Below are positions 1 through 5,701 of a stretch of 7,392 nucleotides of DNA, one piece after another. Source of the DNA: Dorea_D sp963559605 (GTDB lineage: Bacteria; Bacillota; Clostridia; Lachnospirales; Lachnospiraceae); contig CAUWLL010000071.1 in the NCBI GenBank assembly GCA_963559605.1, forward strand, positions 1 to 7,392, in the 5' to 3' direction. The notes below the pieces were generated by a model. It was not told where the DNA came from, did no database searches, and saw only the letters and a list, made by a program, of their open reading frames with translations. How positions within the stretch are numbered: the stretch's first letter is position 1; the number at the start of each line of letters is the position of its first letter. The position numbers and the translations under genes are program-made.

Positions 1-52
1 GCGACCTCACGGCCCCCAGCCGTGCGCTCTAACCAAACTGAGCCATACCCCG
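1..52 (-). tRNA. tRNA-Pro(GGG), 5' part only, cut by the left window edge
   Basis: Read on the minus strand, the molecule begins CGGGGTA (acceptor 5' strand), then TG and a D arm with stem GCTC/GAGC. The anticodon stem is CACGG/CCGTG around the loop CTGGGGG. The conserved T33 precedes the anticodon GGG (window 15-17), which reads CCC proline codons. The CGGGGT start is typical of bacterial tRNA-Pro. The variable region begins (AGGTC) and the sequence then leaves the window, so the T arm and 3' end are not visible. Confidence 0.93.
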
Positions 53-66
53 ATAAACATATACCT

Positions 67-95
67 ATTTTAACGAATGTTGTCGAAAAATGCAA
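67..95 (-). promoter_or_regulatory. Sigma-A type promoter for the tRNA-Pro gene
   Basis: On the minus strand a -35 box TTGCAT (95-90) lies exactly 17 bp before a -10 box TAAAAT (72-67). Transcription would start near position 60, giving a very short leader before the mature tRNA 5' end at 52. Short leaders are normal for tRNA genes. The match is seen in the sequence; use of the promoter is inferred. Confidence 0.6.
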
Positions 96-187
96 GAATT
101 ACTTTTTACTTCTGTGGCTTTTCTCCCTCTTTCTTCTATTATATACGAAAACATCCGCTAATATCACTTTTTCTGCTTCCTGTTCTA

Positions 188-196
188 TGCTAAAAT
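188..196 (+). promoter_or_regulatory. Candidate extended -10 promoter for the dapB-like gene
   Basis: TG-C-TAAAAT at 188-196 fits an extended -10 element (TGn followed by a TATAAT-like hexamer). No good -35 box lies 16-18 bp upstream (the region is T-rich, around 168-173), which an extended -10 can compensate. The start point would be near 203, leaving a leader of about 28 nt that contains the ribosome binding site AAAGGAG (216-222), 8 nt before the ATG. Confidence 0.4.
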
Positions 197-230
197 AAAA
201 TTAGTTTTACATACGAAAGGAGTTCTTAGA

Positions 231-1028
231 ATGAAAGTAATCGTAATAGGCCCCAGAGGAAAAATGGGAAAATTAATTACGCAGGCCGCTGTTTCCGGAG
301 AGAATCTGGAGCTGGTGGCAGGAGTTGCGCCAAAAGGGCGGGACTACATCGGTAAAGACCTTGGAACCGTAGCTATGGTAGGACGTGAACTTGGCGTTCC
401 TGTAGTAGACGATCTAGAAAGTGTCATCGATAAATGTGACGGAATCATCGACTTTTCCACAAAAGAAATGGCAATGGAAGTATTAGATCTTGCCGTCGCA
501 CATAAGAAAGCTCTGGTCTGCGGAACAACCGGATTCTCTGAGGATGAGATGCAGCGTTTCAAAGACGCCGCAAAAGTGATTCCCATGCTTTACGCTGCCA
601 ACACATCAAAGCTTGTCAACATTATGAACAAATTACTGGATCTGGTCACCTGCACTGCCGGAAATGATTTGGACATTGAGATTCTGGAAATGCATGACCG
701 GTGGAAAAAAGATGCCCCAAGCGGAACTTCCAAGGAAATGGGCGAAATCATGGCAAAGGCTCTGGGCAAAGAACTGGGAGATATAGCCGTATATGGGCGG
801 GAAGGAGAGACTCCGAGAGTTCCCGGAACCATCGGCTATCATTCTCTCAGATCCGGAAATATTCCAAGCAGCCACACGGTATATTTTGGCGGTATGGGAG
901 AACGTCTGGAAATCACCCACCACTCTTACAACTGGGAATGTTTTGCAAGAGGCGCTTGTGACTGTGCGGCATTTTTAGCCGACAAAGATGCCGGATATTA
1001 TACCATTCAGGACGTGCTGAATCTGTAA
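231..1028 (+). CDS. dapB: 4-hydroxy-tetrahydrodipicolinate reductase-like protein (DapB family, divergent active site)
   Basis: DapB reduces 4-hydroxy-tetrahydrodipicolinate with NAD(P)H in the diaminopimelate/lysine pathway, in the cytoplasm. The 265-residue protein has normal family length. The N-terminal nucleotide-binding loop is GPRGKMG (7-13), followed by GIIDFS (71-76) and CGTTGFS (97-103). The family signature follows as H155, K159 and DAPSGT (161-166). RVPGTIGYHSLRSGNI and GERLEITHH come later, and QDVL is at the C-terminus. Several positions are unusual. The second His of the usual HHxxK motif is Asp156, and the position aligning by eye with E. coli Arg240 is Trp235. The usual NFSVG stretch reads NTSKL (124-128). 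The catalytic His and Lys are kept. The start has AAAGGAG 8 nt upstream. The gene stands alone, with no dapA beside it, and ends at a strong terminator. It could be a true DapB or a paralogue with shifted substrate use. Confidence 0.88.
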   Translation: MKVIVIGPRGKMGKLITQAAVSGENLELVAGVAPKGRDYIGKDLGTVAMVGRELGVPVVDDLESVIDKCDGIIDFSTKEMAMEVLDLAVAHKKALVCGTTGFSEDEMQRFKDAAKVIPMLYAANTSKLVNIMNKLLDLVTCTAGNDLDIEILEMHDRWKKDAPSGTSKEMGEIMAKALGKELGDIAVYGREGETPRVPGTIGYHSLRSGNIPSSHTVYFGGMGERLEITHHSYNWECFARGACDCAAFLADKDAGYYTIQDVLNL

Positions 1029-1050
1029 ACTATAGTTTCAAATCAGAAAA

Positions 1051-1095
1051 GAAAGGCCCCGGCAGAGGGGTCACCTCAATCTGCCGGGGTCTTTT
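1051..1095. terminator. Bidirectional intrinsic terminator between dapB and the anti-sigma gene
   Basis: CCCCGGCAGA (1057-1066) pairs perfectly with TCTGCCGGGG (1080-1089) around a 13-nt loop. The stem extends outward through GG/TC and A/T pairs. TCTTTT follows on the plus strand. On the minus strand the stem is followed by a T-rich stretch (complement of 1045-1054). It therefore serves both convergent transcription units. Confidence 0.9.
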
Positions 1096-1105
1096 GAATC
1101 ACTCA

Positions 1106-1990
1106 TTACTCAGACAATACCCTATCACACATCTCTACCGGTACAAACTGCCAATATTTCATACCTTCATACTCATTTCTCTCTTCCATTACCTGTCTCA
1201 CCTTTTCCTCCAGCTCTGCCGGGGCTTTCGGCAATTTCTGTCCTTCCTTCCAGATTACAGCCGCATCTTTCCCGCCTTTCTGGTTATAATAAATCGTCTT
1301 CACTTCGTGAGTTGCTATTTCTGACTCTTCGGTGCTCCTTACCTTCTCTCTTCTTTGAAAAACAATACTTACCTTATCTTTTAACAACGATTTTAGCGCC
1401 TTTTTTTCATAAAAATGTGGATACTGAAAATATATCTGATGCCACGCATCGTCATAATCCTTCCATTTTTTCCCTTCCGGCGTCTGTATCGTGTCTGACA
1501 TAACATCTAGAAATTTTTCTTTTGTTTCAAATGTGCAGTAAATATCACCGTTAGATAATTCGTACATCTCTGTGATCTTCAAGTCTTCATACTCTACCTT
1601 GTTTATTCTTTCTTCAAGAAAATCACGCCAGAATATTATCCCTGATAACCACACTAACAGAACAACTCCTGCCACGATCAACACGCGAATGCCCAGCTTT
1701 ATCTGTAGCTTTCGAAATGCCTTCTCGATGATCTTCCTCTGTTCCGTGGCTTCTTCCTTCATGCGGGTTCTGTCCTCCTTGAATCCGTCCAGCGCCTCTT
1801 TTATTAAATCCGGTTCTTCCGGATCCACAGTAATTCCCGGGAGGTCTTGCGCTGTTTTTTCATAAATCTCCCTACATTCCCCGCAGTCCGCAATATGTTC
1901 TTCTATCATCTGCTTCGTCTCTTCGCTGCACACCCCGTCTTCATAAAGCACCAGCAAATCACGGATCACACTGCATGGTATTTTCTGCAT
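1106..1990 (-). CDS. Membrane-anchored zinc-finger anti-sigma factor
   Basis: This is the likely partner that holds the adjacent ECF sigma factor inactive at the membrane until an envelope signal arrives. The 294-residue protein opens with a short zf-HC2-type domain containing H32-x3-C36-x2-C39, the anti-sigma zinc-binding motif. A charged, helical, probably cytoplasmic segment follows (about 60-98), then one transmembrane helix (about 102-121). The roughly 170-residue extracytoplasmic part has no domain I recognise. I chose the ATG at 1988-1990 because AAAGGAGGTG lies just upstream and the zinc finger starts soon after. The frame stays open to 2056, but that extension would lie inside the sigma gene. 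The sigma stop codon is 2 nt upstream, and the ribosome binding site is made of the last sigma codons, so translation is probably coupled. The signal sensed is unknown. Confidence 0.88.
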   Translation of the reverse strand: MQKIPCSVIRDLLVLYEDGVCSEETKQMIEEHIADCGECREIYEKTAQDLPGITVDPEEPDLIKEALDGFKEDRTRMKEEATEQRKIIEKAFRKLQIKLGIRVLIVAGVVLLVWLSGIIFWRDFLEERINKVEYEDLKITEMYELSNGDIYCTFETKEKFLDVMSDTIQTPEGKKWKDYDDAWHQIYFQYPHFYEKKALKSLLKDKVSIVFQRREKVRSTEESEIATHEVKTIYYNQKGGKDAAVIWKEGQKLPKAPAELEEKVRQVMEERNEYEGMKYWQFVPVEMCDRVLSE

Positions 1991-1992
1991 GT

Positions 1993-2487
1993 TCACACCT
2001 CCTTTATCAACTCCTGAATCCGAAGTTTGGCACGGTGATAAGTCACCCTCGCCCATCCTTCTTTTCGTTCAAATACTTCTCCGATTTCTTTGAATGACAA
2101 ATCTCCCAAAGTTCTTAATGTAAATACCTCCTTATAAGGCTCTTCCAGATAGTGCAGCACTTTATAGATAGATAACGTTTCATCTTTTCTTAAATAAATA
2201 GACTCTGCACTTTCACTTTTTCCTTCGTCCCGTAAGTCGGTACTTTCACTGATTTCTCCCCTCGCCAGATGCTTTTGTTTTTTCAAATGTGTCAAATACG
2301 TATTTTTCGCAATCTGGCAAAGCCAGGTTTTGACAGAACAGGCGCCATGGAATTTGTGAATATTTTTCAACGCTTTGTAAAAGGTCTCCTGCGTAATCTC
2401 TTCTGCGATATTGTCATCTTTACTCATGGCAAGAAGAAACAGATAGACGTCTTTAAAATATAATTCATAGATCTCTTCAAAATTCAC
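1993..2487 (-). CDS. ECF-family RNA polymerase sigma factor (sigma-70 group 4)
   Basis: The 164-residue protein directs RNA polymerase to a specific promoter set, probably envelope-stress genes. It has the two-domain ECF layout. Region 2 (about 5-72) includes EEITQETFYKAL and KTWLCQIAKNTYL. A polar linker spans about 73-97. Region 4 (about 102-160) includes YKEVFTLRTLGDLSFKEIGEVF and the helix-turn-helix end WARVTYHRAK. I chose the GTG at 2485-2487: GGAGG (2496-2500) lies 8 nt before it, and the protein then begins NFEEIYELYFKDVY, as ECF sigmas do. The frame continues upstream to an ATG at 2586, but those residues look unlike a sigma N-terminus and run into the divergent promoter. The anti-sigma gene follows 2 nt after the TGA. 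Such pairs usually control their own transcription. Confidence 0.9.
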   Translation of the reverse strand: MNFEEIYELYFKDVYLFLLAMSKDDNIAEEITQETFYKALKNIHKFHGACSVKTWLCQIAKNTYLTHLKKQKHLARGEISESTDLRDEGKSESAESIYLRKDETLSIYKVLHYLEEPYKEVFTLRTLGDLSFKEIGEVFERKEGWARVTYHRAKLRIQELIKEV

Positions 2488-2500
2488 ATGTATCACCTCC
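2485..2500 (-). promoter_or_regulatory. Ribosome binding site that fixes a GTG start for the sigma factor
   Basis: On the minus strand GGGAGGTGA sits with its GGAGG core 8 nt ahead of an in-frame GTG (2487-2485). An overlapping ATG one base upstream is out of frame and meets a stop at once. The in-frame ATG at 2511 lies upstream of the GGAGG and has no site of its own. Confidence 0.7.
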
Positions 2501-2516
2501 CTGTTATACATTAGAC

Positions 2517-2570
2517 TTCTCAACGCTTTCTTTGTTACAAGCATACCATATTTAATTACTACATTTTCAA
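2517..2570 (-). promoter_or_regulatory. Weak candidate promoters for the sigma/anti-sigma operon
   Basis: No strong sigma-A promoter is visible on this strand. TTGAAA (2570-2565) with TATGCT (2545-2540) has a long 19-bp spacer. Alternatively TGTAAC (2539-2534), followed by an A-rich run and AGTCTA about 16 bp later, resembles an ECF-type promoter with an AAC-containing -35. Such a promoter would fit autoregulation. Neither is convincing alone. Confidence 0.25.
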
Positions 2571-2580
2571 AAAATATTTC

Positions 2581-2609
2581 TTGCATTTACGTATTTTCAG
2601 TATTATAAT
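2581..2609 (+). promoter_or_regulatory. Near-consensus sigma-A promoter of the five-gene run
   Basis: A -35 box TTGCAT (2581-2586) is followed after exactly 17 bp by a perfect -10 box TATAAT (2604-2609). Transcription would start near 2616, giving a leader of about 38 nt before the ATG at 2654. This is a housekeeping-type promoter, so the genes are probably transcribed without the adjacent ECF sigma factor, though a second promoter is not excluded. Confidence 0.8.
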
Positions 2610-2628
2610 TGTATTAATTCAATAATAC
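2608..2628. promoter_or_regulatory. AT-rich inverted repeats over the start site, possible operator
   Basis: ATTGTATTAATTCAAT (2608-2623) is a 16-bp dyad with a single mismatched pair. It overlaps GTATTA/TAATAC (2611-2616 and 2623-2628), a perfect 6-bp inverted repeat with a 6-bp gap. Both sit on the -10 edge and the predicted start point, where a repressor would block initiation. AT-rich DNA yields such dyads by chance, so the function is inferred. Confidence 0.35.
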
Positions 2629-2653
2629 AACAGATTTTAAAGGAGGAACTCAT

Positions 2654-2968
2654 ATGATTTTAGTAAATACAGACTATATTGAAGGAAAGAAATTTGAAAT
2701 GATCGGCATGGTAAAGGGAAACATGGTACAGACTGTACACGTCGGAAAAGACCTTGTAAACCACTTCAAAACTTTGGTCGGCGGAGAACTTACTTCCTAC
2801 ACAGAGATGATGAATGAAGCAAGAGCTGTCGCAACCAGAAGAATGTCCGAAGAAGCGGAATCTATCGGCGCTGACGCTGTGGTAAATATCCACTATTCAT
2901 CCAGTCAGATCATGCAAAGCGCAGCTGAGATCATGGCATACGGCACTGCCGTGAAGTTTATCGACTAA
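2654..2968 (+). CDS. UPF0145/YbjQ-family protein (putative heavy-metal-binding domain family)
   Basis: This 104-residue cytoplasmic protein has the full length of the UPF0145 (YbjQ, DUF74) family. Visible hallmarks are the central helix GGELTSYTEMMNEARAVA (43-60) with MSEEA following, then GADAVVNIHY (72-81) and the final strand EIMAYGTAVKF (92-102). Family members are small oligomeric proteins of unknown function. The heavy-metal label comes from database naming, and the three usual metal ligands are not obvious here. AAAGGAGG (2639-2646) lies 7 nt before the ATG, an excellent site, so this may be the most highly translated gene of the run. It leads the five-gene run and lies 60 bp ahead of the YdbS-like gene, with a strong hairpin over its stop codon. 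Confidence 0.88.
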   Translation: MILVNTDYIEGKKFEMIGMVKGNMVQTVHVGKDLVNHFKTLVGGELTSYTEMMNEARAVATRRMSEEAESIGADAVVNIHYSSSQIMQSAAEIMAYGTAVKFID

Positions 2969-2976
2969 ACTTCACG
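2950..2976 (+). promoter_or_regulatory. Stable hairpin over the UPF0145 stop codon, without a U-tract
   Basis: CGTGAAGTTTA (2950-2960) pairs perfectly with TAAACTTCACG (2966-2976) around the 5-nt loop TCGAC. The TAA stop codon (2966-2968) is the start of the right arm. The following sequence is GCAAAATC, so it is not a standard intrinsic terminator. It may protect the upstream mRNA end or mark a processing site that sets unequal expression of UPF0145 and the genes after it. CTTCACG is repeated directly at 2983-2989, which allows an alternative, weaker pairing. Confidence 0.55.
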
Positions 2977-3028
2977 CAAAATCTTCACGAAAGTAAAGAA
3001 GCAAAGATATAGTACAGGAGACTATGAT

Positions 3029-3529
3029 ATGCAATACGAAAAATTATCTAAAAGGGCGCTAAAATGCATGTACACTGCAACCTTTTTGGCAGGACTTGCA
3101 GTACTGATCGTTGTAGGAGCAGTCAACTACTTCCGATTATTTTCTGTAGACACAAAGATCGGAAGGATCGTTTCTATGATCATAATTGTACTGACACTCC
3201 TTGACATGATTTTAAGTCCTTATTTCCGCTACTACAGATACCGCTACAGTATCAACAACGAATGTATTGATATAAAAGAAGGGTATTTATTTGTAAAGCG
3301 GCACATTGTTCCTATTGAAAGACTCCATAAACTACAAACTGCCAAAGGTCCTATTGATCAAATCTTCAAAGTGGCAAAGGTCGTGGTAACGACTGCCGGA
3401 GGCGACATTACCATTCGTTTTCTGGATGAGGAGAAGGCAGAACAAGTTGCAGAATCTTTAAAGAAACGCATTAACGAGATTGTAATAGAAGAAAGAGAAG
3501 AAACAGAACATGAAAGAGACGGAGAATAA
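3029..3529 (+). CDS. ydbS: YdbS-like membrane protein with bacterial PH domain (bPH2)
   Basis: The 166-residue protein has two transmembrane helices (about 13-34 and 43-63) and then a cytoplasmic bPH2 (PF03703, formerly DUF304) domain (about 70-150). The domain carries the typical run YRYSINNECIDIKEGYLF and IVPIERLHKLQ. The last 20 residues are a highly charged Glu/Arg tail. It matches the layout of B. subtilis YdbS, which acts with YdbT; the ydbST operon there is controlled by sigma-W and contributes to resistance against antimicrobials from other bacilli. The biochemical activity is not known. GGAG (3017-3020) lies 8 nt before the ATG. The 3' end overlaps the YdbT-like gene by 20 nt, as expected for partners translated together. 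Confidence 0.85.
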   Translation: MQYEKLSKRALKCMYTATFLAGLAVLIVVGAVNYFRLFSVDTKIGRIVSMIIIVLTLLDMILSPYFRYYRYRYSINNECIDIKEGYLFVKRHIVPIERLHKLQTAKGPIDQIFKVAKVVVTTAGGDITIRFLDEEKAEQVAESLKKRINEIVIEEREETEHERDGE

Positions 3530-5051
3530 CATTCGCTTCCGCAATCATATCTCCATTGTCATAGAACGCCTGGGAAGAGCCATTATTATCCTGGGCGCAA
3601 TTTTCATCGGAAACATATTGCAGGAGCTGGACACCATTGTCGAAAATCTGGGAAACTTAAAAGAAAACCTAATGGCTGTCCTCATTGCGTCAGGCAGTAT
3701 TCTCACTGTATTTGCCATCCTATTCGTCTGGCAGATTATTGTATGGTCAAAAACTTACATTTCCATTCAGGAGCAGACAATCGTCATCGAACAGAATACA
3801 CTGAACCGTAAAAAAAACACCATTGGGATCAAAAATATTTCCAACGTAAATACAGAGCAGAACCTTTTTGAAATGCTGCTTGGAACTTGCAAAGTAAAAT
3901 TAGATACCAACAGTCTGTCTACCGCCGATAAAACGGATGTAAAAATCGTACTAAAAAAAGCCCGGGCAGAATGGTTTCGTGACACCGTTACGGCTCTCAT
4001 GAAAGATGTTCCCGAAAACGTCCCGGGAAAAAATGAGACGCATAAAAATGCGACAAGTAAAAACGTGACCGATACTTTTTCTCTGCGTGCAGACTTAAAA
4101 GATATTCTACGGCACGGTTTGTTTTCTGTCAGCATTTTCTCCGTTCTCCTTGCAATAGCTTCTTTTATAGGAAGCGGAGTGATTATTTCACAAGAACTAA
4201 GCGACGGTATTTCCGCCGGAAAAAGCCTGCTCAGTATATTCTCCGGTGTGGTGGTTTTTGTCGCCATCGGTGTATCTGCCGTCTGGGACACATTGCGGGA
4301 TTTTATAAAATATTTCGATTTTCAGGCAGGACGCGTGGAAGACAAGATCTATATCCACTATGGATTATTTAAAAAGGTAAACTACACCATTCCCATTGAT
4401 AAAATCAATGCCGTGAAGCTAAACCAGACTCTTATCGCAAGACTGTTCGGAAAATATATGGTGGAGCTTGTGAACGTAGGTATGGGCGATGACGGTGCAG
4501 AACGAAGATCATTTTTCCTTCTTTACCACAACCGTACTTTTATCGAAGAAAAAATGCGTTCTCTGCTGCCGGAATTTGCAAACTGTATGGACATTGAAGA
4601 GACCAGACAGTCTAAGAAAGTCTGGCTGGTATGGAGCATGCCTATACTTATTTACACTGCCTTTGCAATTGCCATTCCATTTATTTTAAGTTCCTTTTAC
4701 CCGGAGTACGCTCTTTGGTTCTGGATTGGCAGCGCCATGATCGGTCTATGGTGTCTGCTCGCCCTGTTCTGCCAATATTTTACCGCAGGTGTCGGTATGG
4801 GAGACTATTTCCTGATGCTGGCAAGAGGATACGGTGCAAAAAGCCGCATTTTCATTCGTTATGACAAGATACAATATCTGAAATTAAACCAGAATTTCCT
4901 TGCCAGGGCCTGCCATATCCAAAATGGAGAAGCCTACGTGCTTGCATCTTCCACAAACCGTGTACAATCGATTCCGTATTTCCCGGAAGAGATGGCAGAA
5001 AAACTTAAGAATCATACCCTTGCAACAACAAAGCATAACAAGGTATACTAG
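3510..5051 (+). CDS. ydbT: YdbT-like membrane protein with three bacterial PH domains
   Basis: The 513-residue protein is built from three repeats of a paired-helix membrane unit followed by a bPH2 domain. Helices lie at about 22-38 and 54-79, 204-226 and 240-259, and 373-395 and 401-423. The bPH2 units lie at about 80-165, 265-350 and 428-502. The internal repeat is visible in IGIKNISNVNTEQNLFEMLLG, IPIDKINAVKLNQTLIARLFG and IRYDKIQYLKLNQNFLARAC. The same layout occurs in B. subtilis YdbT, the partner of YdbS. An Asn/Thr/Lys-rich linker (about 166-189) separates the first PH unit from the second membrane pair. The ATG lies inside the last codons of the YdbS-like gene with only a poor AGAGAAG-type site, so translational coupling is likely. 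The role in envelope defence is inferred from the homologue and the adjacent ECF sigma gene. Confidence 0.86.
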   Translation: MKETENNIRFRNHISIVIERLGRAIIILGAIFIGNILQELDTIVENLGNLKENLMAVLIASGSILTVFAILFVWQIIVWSKTYISIQEQTIVIEQNTLNRKKNTIGIKNISNVNTEQNLFEMLLGTCKVKLDTNSLSTADKTDVKIVLKKARAEWFRDTVTALMKDVPENVPGKNETHKNATSKNVTDTFSLRADLKDILRHGLFSVSIFSVLLAIASFIGSGVIISQELSDGISAGKSLLSIFSGVVVFVAIGVSAVWDTLRDFIKYFDFQAGRVEDKIYIHYGLFKKVNYTIPIDKINAVKLNQTLIARLFGKYMVELVNVGMGDDGAERRSFFLLYHNRTFIEEKMRSLLPEFANCMDIEETRQSKKVWLVWSMPILIYTAFAIAIPFILSSFYPEYALWFWIGSAMIGLWCLLALFCQYFTAGVGMGDYFLMLARGYGAKSRIFIRYDKIQYLKLNQNFLARACHIQNGEAYVLASSTNRVQSIPYFPEEMAEKLKNHTLATTKHNKVY

Positions 5052-5080
5052 AGGAAAAGACAAGGGGAGGAAAATGACAC

Positions 5081-5701
5081 ATGAAAGACATTGGTGTTGT
5101 AAACGGAAGATTTCAGGTATTAAACTTGAAACATATGGAATATATTCTTGCGGCAAAAATGCGTTGCCAAAAATTATTTATCGGACTTACTAACCCCGAT
5201 TCTCTTCACACGAGAGATTCGGTAAATGACGAAAATCGTTCAACGAAATCTGCAAACCCACTCACATATTATGAACGTTACGAAATGATCCGAGGCGCTA
5301 TGAAGGAATTTAAAGTGCCGGATTCTGAATATGACATCCTGCCGTTTCCAATCAATTGTCCGGAATATATTTTGCAATATGTACCGAAAAACGCTACTTT
5401 CTATATGGGTATCTGCGATGAATGGGACGAAGAAAAATATAAAATTCTAAGAAGTCTCGGACTTGATCTTGAAATTTTATGGCGAAAAACTCCCGGAGAA
5501 AAAGGCGTTACTTCTTCCTGGGTAAGAAGTTGTATTGCCACAGACCAGGAATGGGCACACCTTGTTCCCAAAAGCGTGTATCGGTACATGACGGAACATC
5601 ACTTGGACGAACGTGTAAAACGACTGGAAAAAATTCGGATGGATGAAAAGGACATTTCTCTTGCGAAACCTGTATCCACACCAGAAAGGACTGACGCATG
5701 A
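5081..5701 (+). CDS. NadM-like nucleotidyltransferase with altered HxGH motif
   Basis: The 206-residue protein belongs to the HxGH nucleotidyltransferase superfamily, closest by eye to NadM-type nicotinamide-nucleotide adenylyltransferases (NMN + ATP to NAD). It begins VVNGRFQ (6-12), the NadM start. NPLTYYERYEMI (59-70) matches the NPFT..ER..MI segment. SSWVR (145-149) matches the C-terminal ISxTxxR motif that binds ATP phosphates. The oddity is the first motif: where NadM has HxGH this protein has N15-L-K17-H18, losing the first His and the Gly. It also has about 30 extra polar C-terminal residues. GGGAGG (5065-5070) lies 10 nt before the ATG. It starts 29 nt after the YdbT-like gene and overlaps the next gene by 4 nt. 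It may make NAD, transfer a nucleotide to another substrate, or have become a nucleotide sensor. Confidence 0.78.
   Translation: MKDIGVVNGRFQVLNLKHMEYILAAKMRCQKLFIGLTNPDSLHTRDSVNDENRSTKSANPLTYYERYEMIRGAMKEFKVPDSEYDILPFPINCPEYILQYVPKNATFYMGICDEWDEEKYKILRSLGLDLEILWRKTPGEKGVTSSWVRSCIATDQEWAHLVPKSVYRYMTEHHLDERVKRLEKIRMDEKDISLAKPVSTPERTDA

Noticed and set aside
1991..2056. 22-codon N-terminal extension of the anti-sigma protein
   Set aside because: It lies wholly inside the sigma-factor gene in another frame and has no good ribosome binding site. The ATG at 1990 has AAAGGAGGTG directly upstream, and the zinc-finger domain starts right after it.
2488..2586. 33-codon N-terminal extension of the ECF sigma factor to an ATG at 2586
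   Set aside because: It starts on the -35 box of the divergent promoter, contains the weak leftward promoter candidates and does not look like sigma sequence. The GTG at 2487 has an ideal GGAGG at 8 nt.
2984..3013. Possible internal promoter before ydbS (TTCACG, 18 bp, TATAGT)
   Set aside because: The start point would fall on or after the ydbS ribosome binding site (3017-3020), so the transcript could not be translated properly. The -35 match is poor.
3767..4291. Long open frame (174 codons) on the minus strand inside ydbT
   Set aside because: It has no ribosome binding site and no recognisable domain, and it lies opposite a clear membrane-protein gene, so it is a reverse-strand shadow.
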